Source: Aporrectodea caliginosa
Taxonomy: Eukaryota; Annelida; Clitellata; Crassiclitellata; Lumbricidae
Reading direction: 5' to 3'
Length of the DNA stretch: 64,000 nucleotides
NCBI GenBank assembly: GCA_020284085.1
Contig: JACEVL010000159.1
Span: forward strand, 878,501 to 942,500
Below, one piece after another: positions 48,601 through 60,224 of this stretch (positions within the stretch are counted from its first letter, which is position 1; every line of letters begins with the position of its first letter). The notes beneath the pieces were generated by a model that saw nothing but the letters and a program-made list of their open reading frames with translations, made no database searches and had not been told where the DNA came from. Made by a program: the position numbers and the translations under genes.

Positions 48601-51600
48601 TACTGGAGTTATTCTTCGTTTCTGCTGTGGATTTTGTACATTTGTCGGTATTTTATTTGCTTTTCGTCATGGCCTACATGCCTGTATGAAGAAGGATAGG
48701 CTTTCTCCAGTCTGGAATTTAAGGACCTTGCTCAGTTGTTTGGTAAGTGACATTTTGTTTTGTCTTGTAGCCAGGTTTCAACATACAGTCAATGTTTGGC
48801 AGTTCAGGAATTGTACAGGCATCAAACCTCATTCAGGCGATGTGTGAAGACGATGATGATGAAGACAACCAGCAGGGAGTGGCAGACCAAGAGGATGTGG
48901 AGAAAGTGGAGCCAGAAAAGATGGAAGTGGAAAAGAAGGAGGAGCCTGGTAAGGAGGACAAAGACGGGGAGAAGACACCAGCTGTTTCAGAGGCAGAGAT
49001 TAAGCCACTTATGTCCGTGACACCTGCAGTTCCTTCGTTGATGGGATCTGGTGCCAACCTGTTAACTGACCTGGATGCTCTGCTTGGCTACATCCAGAAG
49101 AACTACAAGAGCCGTGGAAAGCATCCGTTTGCTGTGGTGAAGCCTGCTGCCACTACACAAGAAACGGTGGCACCGGCTGGACCAGTTGCTGCTGCAGATG
49201 AAGCGCAATCATCTGAGAAGAAGGAGAGCATCCTTGGTGAGGCACCAGCACCAAAGCCTGGTCTGCTGGGAGCGCCACCACCTCTTCTGTCTCAGCCGAT
49301 CACCCTCAACCGAATGAACCGAACTGGTGTCAACCCACTACTCGGGTCTACCATTGAAAAGCTGATCCAGCGTCACATCTTCATGGGTCCTGCAAAGGCA
49401 GCTGCACTACTGGCATCCTCTGATCCACAGTCTGTCGTCAACCTCATGGATGTTGCTCTCGTTCGTCCGCTACTGCCCTCTGCCACCCCCGTGGCCCCTG
49501 TTGTCAAGGGTGATGGGCTCATGGGGGCCCGTCCTCCAGCTTCACCCCTGGTTGATCTGATGAAGATGAAACTGGCACAAGAAAAAACTACCGGTGGCGG
49601 GCTCTTGGGTGATGGCCTGATGGGTAGTGGCCCCGGGGCAGGATTACTTGGGAGTAGGCCTCAGTGGGGTGATGGACTGATGGGCAACAAACCATGGAAC
49701 ACAGATAAGAAAAACAAACCATGGCAGAATAATTCCAATTGGGGCACAGCTGGGTTTGGCAGTGGAGGAGGAGGAGGAGGAGGAATGGGTGGTGGCAGTG
49801 GTGGAAATTTTGGAAGTAGTAGTGGAGGTTTTGGTGGTAGTGGTGGAAATTTTGGTGGGAGTGGTGGAAATTTTTGGTGGAAATTTTGGTGTTGGTGGCG
49901 GAAATTTTGGTGGGAGTGGTGGAAATTTTGGTGGGAGTGGTGGAAATTTTGGTGGAAGTGGTGGAAATTTTGGTGGCAGTGGCGGAAATTTTGGTGGCAG
50001 TGGCGGAAATTTTGGTGGCAGTGCTGGAAATTTCGGAGGGGCTGGTGGAAATTTTGGTAGTGGTGGTGGTGTTGGTAATTTCGGTGGTGGTGGTGGTGGT
50101 GGCAATTTCGGTAGTAATGATGGAAATTTTGGTGGTGGTGGAGTGGGTTTTGCTAGTGGAAATTTAGGCGGTACTGGTGGAGGTATTGGTGGGAGTGGAA
50201 GCTTTGGTGCTGGTGGTAGTGGAGGAGGCTTTGGTGCTGGCAATACTGGGACTGCTGGTGGTGGTAGTGGATTTGGTACAGGTGGTAGTGGAGGGTTTGG
50301 TAGTGGTGGAGATTATGGTGCTGGAAAAAGCAGTGGGAACTATGGAAGTGGCACATGGGATGCTAACAAGGATAAGCCCTGGGAAGGTGGGAAATCCTGG
50401 TCTGGGAACAGTTCTGGTGGGAACCGCATCGGTGATGGAAGAGGCATGGGCAGTAACACATGGGACAGTGGGAGAGGGCGTGGGGGTGAGTGGGATTCAA
50501 GTGCACAGGGTGGGCAGTGGGACAGCCAGAGAGATTATCAGGGCAGTTGGGATGAAGGGAGTGGGGGCATGGGTTGGGGTGAAGGGAGCAGCGGATGGGG
50601 CGATGGTACTGGGAAATGGAACGCGGGCCAGCAGCAGTCACAGAGTTTTGGCCAGGGTCAAGGTCAGCAGACATCTCTGATGGGTGATCCCCCTTCGTCA
50701 TCATTCAACATGCAGGTCAGTCAAGTCAATCATGCGTCATCTTCTTTTGGTTTTCTGCCTTCCTAGGCAGGTTCGTACGTCCAATGTCGCCATTCATCAC
50801 GTTGTCTGGCTTAATCATACCTCAATCAATATTTGTTTATTCAGTTGACAAGTTGACATAGATGCAGCTCATTTAGCCCAATGTAACTATCTAAAGACTG
50901 AGCATCTGTTGATGGTGCTGAGTTACTCTGAGTGAAAGACTGCTCAAGGTCCCTACTATACACAGCAACTGTCTCGGGGAAGAATCGAACCTGTACTGTC
51001 TGCGTTGCAAGGCAGACACTCTAATCGCTACCATGTCCCGCTATTGGCTACCATGTTCCGTGTAGTGTAAGGTTTCCATGTCTTGGAGTGGAAAGTGTGG
51101 AAGTGGTCATTTTCTGCTGTGGGGCCATTGAGCTAAAGAGGTGTTGCATACCTACCTATTCTAAATAAACAATCGTAAGTGACCATTAATCTTTATGCTG
51201 CTGTTTCACTGAACTGTTGGAGTTTGGCTGGATCTTGCCAACAGATACACATTTCCTGATTTTGGTTTAAATTTAAAGAGACAACAGGTGCCTTTGTGTG
51301 ATATAACAACACTAGAGATGAAATTTTTTTGTTTTTTATTCTAGAGTAGTAATCAAAGTTATGATGCATACTATACAGAAAACAAAGATTCCAACTGGGG
51401 TGATCAGTACAACAAGGTCAGTCTCTAACCCCTGTGCCATCATATTGACTAACCTGCATGCTGTATTTATTGTTTACTATTATGCAAAGTAATGAATCAG
51501 GATGACTTATTGGTGCTGTGCTTTAAACACTGGCAGGCACAATGAAGGTAAGCAAGCTGATCATGGGATGTACTTGAATTGGCAGTAGGGTACCAAGCCA

Positions 51601-54600
51601 TTGGACAAACAATAATGACAGGTATAGAGAAGTTGAGCAAGCAGAGTATGGTCAGAACTATTTGTGGATTTTGAGGCCATCTGAACTAACAACGCTGACA
51701 GGTACAGTGAAAGGTATGCAACTTAAGTGTGGTTAGGTTACACCAGTGAAATACGGGGCCATCTGGGTTGACTTGGCTTGCCATCCCTGCAAGGTCAGTA
51801 CCTGAGTACCAATCACAATTTGGGAGGCCAAGAAGGTGACCTGTGTGATTGCTGTGTTCATATGTGATTGCTGTGTTCGTATGTTTACTTCTGGTTGTTG
51901 GGTAACCTCTGCCTTTGGAGTATTATGTTTCTTCAACTTCTCAAAGAGTTTCTTCAGGGCTGCATAACTTTGTACCCCACTGGTATACAGACTTAGAGAA
52001 GCTGTGAGGTAGGGATAGATTTATTATGTGTCTTAAACTGCCATACTTATGACTGTTTAAGGTGTATATTAAATTTATCCTACCCTACATTGCTGTTCGT
52101 CGTAGGGTGGCTATGGCTCTAATGATCAATCTTACTATGGAAGCAACTGGCCTGCTGGAGCGAATGATGCCAGCAGTTCAGCATCTGCGGTAAGCCACGA
52201 TCAGTAATTTAGTGACTAAATCTGTCAAGTAAGTCTGCATGTTGATATGGAGATCCGTGCGACGTTAGTTTGTTTCAACTCTGGTAAGTTCATAGGATGC
52301 TACATCCAAAGTAATCAGAGGATGTAATTAGGTCTTTTAAGTATGAGAATGTTAGGTCTTTAAATTAAGAGTATGGTTGTTCTGTAAACTCTGAGGATGC
52401 TAGGACTTTGAGCTCAGAAAGTTGATGGCTTGCATTAGATCTTAGGTGGCTCCTTAGAACTGAAGAGCCAACAGGTATTCTGTTACATCTATAGCTCCAA
52501 ACAGCTTGAAACAGGTTAGGACGATTCTGATATTTCCAAGCTTCGTAGTCTTTTGATATTCTTTCATCTTTGAATTCTAAATACATTAGGTTACCGTATT
52601 TTCTGGACCATAAGTCACTCCTTTCTATAAAGCGATGTGATGCAAAAGTGGAATTAAAAAAATATCAATACATAGATCACACTGACAGACAATGCGCACC
52701 CATACACAGATGGTCAGATGCATAAAGTGTGTGTGCTAACAGTGGCCATAAGTATATGGCCATTATTGGCAAACTAGATGTTTGCACATCCTAAGATTGT
52801 TGAAAGGCATTTAAAACTGAAGAGATGCGTAGTCAAGTGATATGTGATTTACTTCAGCCCTCTCCATCCCTCTCACCCAACCATCAGATTTTCACCTCTG
52901 CAACATAGATTTGAATCCTGGACTTGACTTGTGTAATCAACATGCATTGCATCGTCGAACTGCACTCAACATCAGAAGTTATCCTCGATATCAGTGCCTC
53001 CTTAGATCTGCAAGAGTAACTATAAATTGTGAATTGCATTACACACACAAACCCAATTTATGAAGGCCCATGTGGGATTTCTAGCTGGCACCTGGTCATA
53101 AATCCGTGTTGCACAGTTTTGGTCAAGAGAGTGACGATATTTCCCCAATCAGTAGTTATCACAAAATCTGGTGACATAGGCTGCCACCGGGCATTCGTAA
53201 CCACCAGCTGGCACACAGTCGATTTAGAAAAGGACATAACAGCACTGCTTCTTCAAACACATCCACATGATTATCTCTTGGACTCCACAGCTGGTCTGGT
53301 GCTCTGTCTGTCTGTGTGTCTACCTGCCTGTGTGTCATTAGTTTTGTGTATGTATATAGTTGTAATTTTCTGTCTTATCTTCTGTCTGTTTAATTATGTG
53401 TAGTTTTGCTTCTTTCTTTCTATATGTTCATTTCCTGACTCATCTGACTGTTGTCTCTTTGAGGATTGTCGTCCATGTTGCTTCGTATAAGTTAGGTGTT
53501 GCCGCCACAGCAATGCTTAAAGCAATACACTTGAAGACCAGGGCTCAGGCAAACATTGTCAAGTGACCTTGTCCTTCAGTCTAACACTGGCCTGCTGTTT
53601 ACTCAGATTTTTTTGTCGTCCTTTCTTCTCTGCTCTTTATGCCTCATTCTTGTTCTCTTGCTATTTCTTTGCACTGCACATGGTATTGCATTGTATAACA
53701 CACATTACATTATAATCCATTATATACGATATTATATGGTACATTGCTTTGAATTGTACAAGATATGTAATTACTTTGCATTACACCCAGTATTACATTA
53801 CACAAGATATGTAATTACTTAGCATTGTACCCAGTATTACATTACACAACATATTACAGGATTATTCTGCATGACACCAAATATTACATAATTACTCTGC
53901 AATACACCAAATATTACACGATTACTGTGCACTACACCAAACATTACAGTACTTTGTTTTACACTAGATATAGTAGATAGTACATAGCATTACACCAGAT
54001 ACTATTACAGTGTTATATTGTTTCTTGTTTACTGCATTATTAGAACATTGGTGTATTGTACTGTATCTTTGTTCCTACTTACTGTGACTTTTTCTTGTAA
54101 GCTGTCTTGTTCCAACTTTGTTGTGGTGAAATACAACTTGAGTATTGTTAAGCTATTCTTACTCTGACTTTGCTCTGACATTGTACAACTCATGTAAGCT
54201 GACTTTGATCTGATGAAGTACTTGATAACTTTGTGAAGTTGTCACACTCCATTCTTATTCTCACACACAGCTGCTACTATGATGAGCTATTTTGTATAGC
54301 TCTTTAATTGATTGTCGTGGATAAGACTTAACTCTGTTATCGTCGTATTTCAGGTTGTACCTCGCTGGTGTTCGGCCTCCTTCTGTTCGTGGTTTGGCAC
54401 ATTCATTGGCTGATTGGACTAGTGTTTGATAACATCAGGTTTCACAAACCCTACAGTTAATGTAACCAGATAGTAGGAGAAACACTTGTCCAATTCTCTC
54501 TTGCTCTTCTTCGCTCTCTTAGACTACCTCGTGTTTTTGTCCATCTTTGGTCTCTCCCTGCAACTGCAAACCTTCCTTTCCTGTTTCTCTTCCCTGTGAA

Positions 54601-57600
54601 GATTTTCTTATGATGCATCAGTCTCTAGGATTCTAATTCAGCTGCAAGCTCTGAACCTACTGTGACTGATGCAATTCTCCTACTAGTTCTCCAGGCTTCT
54701 ACTCTCTTAACTTGTCAAATTACCTTGCTACCTGAACATGGCTGTATCTCTGTCTGTCTCTATCAGCTTACTTGTCAAATTACCTCAATAACTTCTTGTC
54801 TAAAAATACTGTCTTCAATCATACATGCATAAAATCAATTTTCAAGACAAATATACCAGGCTGCTTCTGTCTTTCTATAAACTTGTGAGATTGCATACAG
54901 TTCCAAACAAGTGAAACAAATACTTTGAAGTGTTTTCCCTGCAATCCATTTTTCACTCTCCACACGCTTGATTCCCCTCTTAACCCACCCTCTGCGATAC
55001 ACTTTCTTAACTGGCTTGGAAAAACTTATTCGTTGAGCAGTGCTTTCATTTCTACTATAAACACGCAATACAACAGCTAAGAAGAGACTCCCATCTGTCT
55101 TTCAGATATATTCTGTTACCTGCCAAAAATGCAATGTTGCTTACCTTTCAAAATCTCCTGCAACTACTCGGTAACTTACAACTGTACAATTATTAATTGC
55201 TTCCTTGCAGAAGTGCATACTGCAATATCAAAAACGTTTATCTCGGACAATGCACGCAGACAATCATAACCACCTTGCCTGTTCAAACATCGATAGTAAC
55301 AGAATTTCAACAGAAGCATTGTTGAAAGTGCACACCAAGTAGACCCGGTTGGAAATTGATCAAACTTGGATCCATTTATCTGTACAATCAATGGGATGCG
55401 ATCACTAGCAGTCGTTTTGCATCATGTGGCTTTTCAGCTATCTTCCCATATAACATCAGTTTTCAACAATTGACACCAACAACCCAGTTACACTAGTCAG
55501 TTTCTTTCACTCTATGAATGTCAACCCTTCCCTGCGCTGCCTGATAATGCATGATTTGTGGTTGGCAGTAGTGAGTGTGAGTACTAGCAGTATGTATGGA
55601 GAAGGTATTTTCTATAAAATAATGAGGGACGTTTCCCCCAACAAATTGCACCCTGCTGCCTTAGCTGGTACTACCTGAACACCATGTAGAACCTGAAGTT
55701 TAACCAGACCAAGACTAGTTTCCATTCAATTTCTAAAGTGTTCCGAAGTTGCTGTTTGTGTTGAAGAAGTTAGGAAATGTGCTGACACAATGAATTTTGG
55801 CAGTGCGGCTTTTTATCTGTTAACTTGTCTAATTCAGGTCAACCAGGGATCGAATACCAACGCATCAGGCGGTGCCAATAAACCATTTGGCCAGCAGTCA
55901 CAGGACTACAGCAGCAACACGGGGTACACCAACGTCGGTGGGTTTGGACCCTATGGGGCTCCACTGTCTGGTGCAGGCGAAGGAGGAACAACCGACACCA
56001 CTTATAAATCCCCTCCAGATGCATCTGGGGCAGGTACTGGAACATTTTCCTATGGAAGCACAGGAAATGCAGGAAGCAATCCAACAGCGAACGTTGGAGA
56101 CACGGCGTCAACTGTGACTGGTGGATGGGATCAGAACATGTACAGCCAGTACATGCAACAGTATATGCAACAGTATTCGGCTTACCAGGTCGGTCATTTC
56201 TACAATATACATGACCTACGAGAATGAAGTGAGTTAGGATGAAGGGAGCTAGGTATAGTAAGTAGGATAAAGTTAGGTGGGGGTAGAGTTGGGTAGGTTG
56301 AAGTAGAATACGGTCAAGTTAGTTAGCGTAGAGTTAGGTATATGTTTACTGTAGCCTGTAGGGGTGTCCAGAAATATGATACATCACAGAAAACACCCAT
56401 ACTCAAGTTTTGTCCATTATTCCATTCATATGTTGTCTAAAAATATTTTTTTCTGAATTTTGAAATGTTATCCTAAGGTCGCTCAAAATACACAGGACTG
56501 AAGGCGACCATGCTTGGGACTTCGTTCATTATGAATTTACTCTTTTTATCACAAAAAATTAACAAAGAGTCCAATTTGGATGAACTTTTCGCTATTTGTT
56601 TACTCAACAAGAGCTACATATCGGAAAATATAGTCACCCATATCAGGGTCATTTCAAGGTCAGAATAAACAAAATTTAGCAAAAACGAGAAAAATTGGCA
56701 AGATCTCAGCCAATAATTGTTGAAATCGGCTAATTTCTTCTTGTGTTTTTCGTCTTGATAAGGACTACCTGAAGTATTCTTATATCTAATGCAGTTGGCT
56801 AAAGGTACCCATAATCTAATTTTGTCTAGTACCAGCTATTGCGACTTTACCATGAACATTGTTGATGCTCTATAACAAATGTTACAGCAATGTTGATGAG
56901 ACATAGTGTTGGCAGCAGAGTAGACTTTTATTTCTTAGGCTGGTTCTCTTTTCTGTGTGTTTTATTTGTTTATCTTTTAAAGTTCTGTTTATCTTTTGTC
57001 TGTATGTGCTATCATTGTGTAGGTATGTTTTTGTTAATTATTTTCTTGTGCTGTCCCTTTCTTTACCTCTCTCTTTCTGTCTGTCTACCTGTGATATTGT
57101 CTACGTGTAGCTATGATTGTGTGAATTGCTTTCTGATCCAGAGTTCAACTCCAGGCAGTGGAGGAGATGTAGCAGCTGGAGCAGGTGGAAACGCAGCAGG
57201 AGCATCGGCCACTGGAGCCAATGCTTCCGGATCAGCTGGATTCAGCGCGGACCCCTATTCAACTACATCCTCAATTGTTTCAGCCCAGCAGACATCCTCT
57301 TCCTACACTGGACAAACACAATATGGACAAGGCCAGGGACAGTACGGTCAAGGGCAGGGACAGTACGGACAAAGCCAGGGCCAATATGGACAAGGCCAAG
57401 GACAATATGGGCAGAGCCAGTATGGGCAAGGCCAAGGCCAGTATGGGCAAGACCAGGCACAGTATGGGCAAGGGCAGTATGGGCAAGATAATTCAGGCGT
57501 GGTGAGCGACATTATTATGTACTGTGTAACATGTGTGTATTTGGCCATTTATGTAGCACCATTTCTGGAGCATTTCAAAAGCGATTATGTGTCGCCAGCG

Positions 57601-58315
57601 ATACTTCCCCATCATTGTTTTGCAGACGCAGCATTTTGAAACTTCTCTGTCTCTCTATCTGTGCCTGTCTTTGTGTTGTTGGCTTTCTGTGTTCAGTCAC
57701 AACCGTAGAACTAGTATTTTATTAGTACAAACAATTGTTAGAGTAGTTGATATTTGTAAAACTATATTGGTTATTGTAAAACTGTTGTGATCAAAATACA
57801 GAATTGTACTTATGAATGTGCACAGGAGCCTCCTGCTAAACATATTTAATATGTAAATTATGATATAACTAAATGTTTTCCCCTCCCGTCATCTTCCCAT
57901 TTTGGCCTGCGTTGTGTAAAAGCCACAGTCACGTTCCACCCTCTAGCAAATGGTTATTAAAAGTTTTGCGTAACATTACTGAGTTCATGAATGACTTCAG
58001 AACATTTCTGTTCTGTTATTATATTGATATTATATTAATATTCAGGTACAATAATATTTTATATAGCTCCACGTAGAAAAGCAGTCATATTATAACCCGT
58101 CTTAGCTATGCGACAGCTTCATGAAGTATTTCTAAGCTATGGCTTCCAAAGACAATTATATTGAACTTCCTGCCTTAGTTATTTTTATTGTTATGAGTGA
58201 TTTAGTATTGTCTTGCTGTTTTAAATAGAAACGTCCATACCAAGATGACACAGGCAGCTACTCGTATTCGCAGTTCTACGGAAGCAACACGAAGAAGAAT
58301 CGTCCTTCGGAATAG
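39618..58315 (+). CDS. RAVER1: Raver-family (PTB-binding) RNA-binding protein with prion-like C-terminus
   Basis: Fifteen exons: 39618-39809, 40905-40971, 41214-41432, 41896-42146, 43708-43890, 44560-44683, 45527-45610, 47198-47295, 47831-47878, 48771-50715, 51345-51416, 52106-52189, 55838-56188, 57142-57501 and 58229-58315. All phases agree once one extra T is discounted at 49871-49875, giving 1387 residues. Three RRMs lie at about 51-123, 124-205 and 213-296, with RNP2 [22 protein letters not shown] and RNP1 [18 protein letters not shown]. Their order and spacing are those of RAVER1/2. PTB RRM2-interacting motifs [SG][IL]LGxxP occur as [21 protein letters not shown] and GLLGSRP. Raver proteins are co-regulators of PTB splicing. 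Residues about 750-1360 are low complexity: GGSGGNFGG repeats, [25 protein letters not shown], then GQYGQGQ repeats, unlike vertebrate Raver. The C-terminus KRPYQDD...KKNRPSE is basic. Confidence 0.88.
40055..40155. mobile_element. Fragment of the AGTAACTAGTTAC hAT-like MITE
   Basis: It contains AAAGTAACTAGTTACCCG and TAGTAACTAGTTACAGTAAC and ends GTAATGCACAACACTG. This matches one terminus of the element at 28067-28652 in inverted orientation. The other end is missing. Confidence 0.6.
40193..40610. mobile_element. Mutator-like MITE with about 100-bp inverted repeats
   Basis: The arms (about 40193-40298 and 40506-40610) are inverted copies that differ at only a few positions. They share ACTGGCTACGGAACCGTCCG and AATCTATGGGCGATTGCACA. 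A perfect 9-bp duplication TTTTTGGAA lies at 40184-40192 and 40611-40619. Long arms with a 9-bp duplication are the hallmark of the Mutator superfamily. The central part (40320-40440) has telomere-like CCCTAACCCTGACCCTAACC units. It lies in RAVER intron 1. Confidence 0.88.
42461..42535 (+). repeat. LINE/SINE tail with (GAAT)n
   Basis: GGAGCGCCTCTGAGTAGATA is followed by GAGGCGCTATATAAATTATC and GAATGAATGAAT. The same signature occurs inverted at 60225-60300 and resembles the ends of the SINEs and LINE 3' ends elsewhere. Retroposed tail fragment in RAVER intron 4. Confidence 0.65.
42573..43650 (-). mobile_element. tRNA-derived SINE (family B) split by a hAT element
   Basis: The left part (42573-42698) has an ACAATACAATTTACAAGTGT tail and AAGGACTTGCTCAAGGTCCC. 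The right part (43571-43650) continues with the head region TGGTAAGTAACTGCC...ATCATGCCCC, collinear with copies at 6795-7035 and 50900-51055. The two parts are separated by 42699-43562. Confidence 0.7.
42699..43562 (+). mobile_element. hAT transposon remnant with transposase C-terminal fragment
   Basis: It is flanked by the perfect 8-bp duplication GGTCCCTG at 42691-42698 and 43563-43570. Around 43080-43370 two overlapping frames encode [13 protein letters not shown] and then [18 protein letters not shown] and [13 protein letters not shown]. This is the hAT family dimerisation (hATC) motif, broken by a frameshift. The rest is AT-rich with repeated GAAGTAAAATTA-like words. Inactive copy in RAVER intron 4. 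Confidence 0.82.
44096..44139. repeat. Perfect 44-bp palindrome
   Basis: Bases 44096-44117 are exactly reverse-complementary to 44118-44139 with no spacer. The centre is CAATTG. Each arm contains AATAAA (one on each strand) and TGTACATTGTG. It lies in RAVER intron 5. Confidence 0.95.
44219..44300. mobile_element. Short foldback element (TTAACCCTTT termini)
   Basis: TTAACCCTTTGAACCCG at the left pairs with CGGGTTGAAAGGGTTAA at the right. The loop is about 45 bp and contains ACCGATATATTGG and CCAGGACGCCTGG palindromes. Related single ends occur near 45823 and 58818. Confidence 0.6.
45927..46502. repeat. AT-rich satellite-like tract, (CATATATA)n
   Basis: About 570 bp of degenerate TATATACATATG-type repeats in RAVER intron 7. 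Long Tyr/Ile/Met/His-rich frames on both strands are translation artefacts of the repeat. Confidence 0.92.
46690..46744. repeat. Inverted repeat with perfect 16-bp arms
   Basis: ACCGACTATAGGCGGT at 46690-46705 is the exact reverse complement of 46729-46744, with a 23-nt spacer. Nearby GTTCGGTTCCGG words and two TGACGTCA half-palindromes (about 46598-46620) make the region structure-rich. It may be the edge of a transposon. Confidence 0.85.
48170..48245. repeat. Dispersed repeat, family A, copy 2 (inverted)
   Basis: It contains GCGCCTGTGAATAAGCTGGT and CCCGCGACTTCGCTTTTGTG. This is the reverse complement of the copy at 5338-5420. Confidence 0.6.
49760..50075 (+). repeat. Coding minisatellite, Gly-Gly-Asn-Phe-Gly-Gly-Ser
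   Basis: More than ten copies of a 24-27-nt unit (GGTGGAAATTTTGGTGGNAG) occur in RAVER exon 10. The homopolymer T4 is T5 at 49871-49875, shifting the frame by one. The downstream reading in the shifted frame ([18 protein letters not shown] and on) restores the same repeat protein and continues open to the exon end. Confidence 0.9.
50900..51055 (-). mobile_element. tRNA-derived SINE (family B, copy 3)
   Basis: It contains AGACTGCTCAAGGTCCCTAC and, on the minus strand, the head with a B-box-like CAGGTTCGATTCTTCCCC and GTCTGCCTTGCAACGCAG. Collinear with 6795-7035. It lies in RAVER intron 10. Confidence 0.7.
52190..55837. other. Long RAVER intron 12
   Basis: 3.6 kb with a GTAAGC donor and a TCTAATTCAG acceptor. 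It holds the start of a CCGTATTTTCTGGACCATAA-type repeat (about 52591) and diverged ATTACATTACAC-type tandem DNA (53690-54015). I see no exon that fits phase 0 and the protein composition, though a short unrecognised exon cannot be excluded. Confidence 0.5.
53690..54015. repeat. Degenerate tandem repeat of ACACCAAATATTACA-type units
   Basis: About eight imperfect copies of a 35-40-bp unit (GCATTACACC-AGTATTACA-type) occur in RAVER intron 12. Confidence 0.7.
57322..57488 (+). repeat. Coding minisatellite, Gly-Gln-Tyr-Gly-Gln
   Basis: A 9/18/21-nt unit (GGCCAGGGACAGTACGGTCA) repeats about eight to ten times and encodes GQGQYGQ and SQGQYGQ. The exon is RAVER exon 14. The composition resembles the low-complexity domains of FUS/EWSR1/TAF15. 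Confidence 0.9.
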
Positions 58316-58407
58316 ACAATGTGATTCACCCAGGATACACCACTAGATATCACGAGATCTCAGCAATTCTTTTAGTTGCTGCAATGGATTGATGAGACAA
58401 AACTTAG

Positions 58408-58413
58408 AATAAA
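58408..58413 (+). terminator. Probable poly(A) signal of RAVER
   Basis: AATAAA lies 93 nt after the stop codon at 58313-58315. A GT-rich stretch with TATTGTGGTTG begins about 30 nt downstream. Confidence 0.65.
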
Positions 58414-60224
58414 CTTGAAACAGTCTTAAAGTCGGCTATGTATTGTGGTTGACCAAGTTGAAAATATAAGAGTTGTATAAAGAAGCGTAATCTTTCAAAA
58501 ATTCTGTTATCAAGATCCAATGGTTTGTTTTGTACCGTGATAACCCTTCTATTATTTGGCGGCATCTTTCCCTCGTAAACCCTTGTGTACCAATGAACGT
58601 GTTGATTAGTGTGTCAAAATTTCAGTAAAATACGGCCCAAGTACCATTCTGAGTGGGTACCCAGCCAACCCGACACTCCATCACAGGATGGATTGCTTAA
58701 TGTAAACTATGAAAGAGTTGCATCATAGATTTCTGTATCATAAAATTTGTATGAGGCAGGGCTCTTCCAAGCAGGTGAACTTGCCATAGTTTTGCAGAAT
58801 TAATACCCCAGACGATTAACCCTTTAACAACGGTTGACCAAAAACGTTCAGGGTTAAATATCAGTAAGTATCACTAAGTTAACTTATGGTAATTGTGCCC
58901 CCCCTTTACTTCCCTAGCCCTGTACTGGTGAATTTCTTTACTTGAGTTAGAGTTAAGCTGCACTGTAAGGGCAGGCAACAGCTTTGTTCTGTTATCCCTC
59001 GCTGTCAGGTGTTCGCTTTTCGTGTTTAAAAGTACAGTATTGGTTAGAAATGGCCTGGTAACAGTTACTGCATTCACGGCCCGGGCGCAATCCCTCTGGT
59101 GAATGTCAGGGCCATCATGTGCATGTGGATAGCCGTTAATAGGTGTCATGTACAGTAGATAGGTGCACTCCAGCTCAGTACATTGTCAAAAAATAACTGG
59201 GGGGTAGAAATGGCCTGGCATGTGAAGGGGGGCACTCCAGCATCCCTAATCCAGTGAGAAGCTTTGTCGAGTTCAGTCCATATTTCTGGAATTAGTTGTC
59301 CAGCAGTTTGTGAAAGAGGTCTTTGGTCCTTCTTTACCGCTTTGTGCATGAAAACCATTCTATTTGATCACAGTTTCATGGTGAAAGGTCGGCAGCACGT
59401 GTGAGAAGTTTGTACTGAAGTGGTACCATGGAAATACAGTTATAGTGTTCCACCATTGTTGTATATGCTGCCTGTAATGACGGATATCTTGCTATACATA
59501 GCCTATATGATTTCTATTCTTATGCCTTTCAGTGCACAAGCAACTTTATGTAGCAGAGCAGCGGTTGTACCTTCATTGCCTACAATGAAATTCTAATGAA
59601 TTTGTAGCAGCAAATCATGTCTGAATAGGTGTAACATGGCTTCTGAGGAGTTCAATAGACATCACTAAGTACGGTGTTCTCAGCATTCATGACAAGCTCT
59701 ATTTTAATCTAAACAAAACTAATTACTGTGGGATAGGCTTCCTCTGTGTGTTATTTTCTGTATGTAGGTAGGCATGTTTGACTGAGTTGGGAACAGTAAA
59801 CAGGACTTGTAGGTATAGGCCTGCTGTCGTCACAGTCTTAATAACTAAATTTTTTGCCTACGTGTAAGCTTGTGCGTGGCAGAACCACTAGCAACACCTT
59901 GTGGTCTGATGTTCCCGATTGTATTGACGGCTGTATCAAATGTATATGTATGTACATTGTACATGTGTTTATGTATCTGAATATTTACAGCTTTGATGTA
60001 AAGTTCAGGAATTTATATAGCACCAGTGGCAGCTGGCTGTAGGGAGGAGTGATGGAGATGTGTTCTGACAAAGGTCTTGAAATTGATTCTAAGAAGCGAC
60101 ATTTTGTTTGTAGTGGCTTTCCTGTGAATTAAAAAAATTGGTTAGAATTATCCTTGGAAAAGTGACCAAATTGTGAATACATGTAGTTTGTTTCAGAAGC
60201 CTAGTTCAAAGTAAATGCATTGGT

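Noticed and set aside
49644..50243. 199-codon minus-strand Pro/Lys-rich frame
   Set aside because: Antisense of the Gly-Asn-Phe minisatellite in RAVER exon 10.
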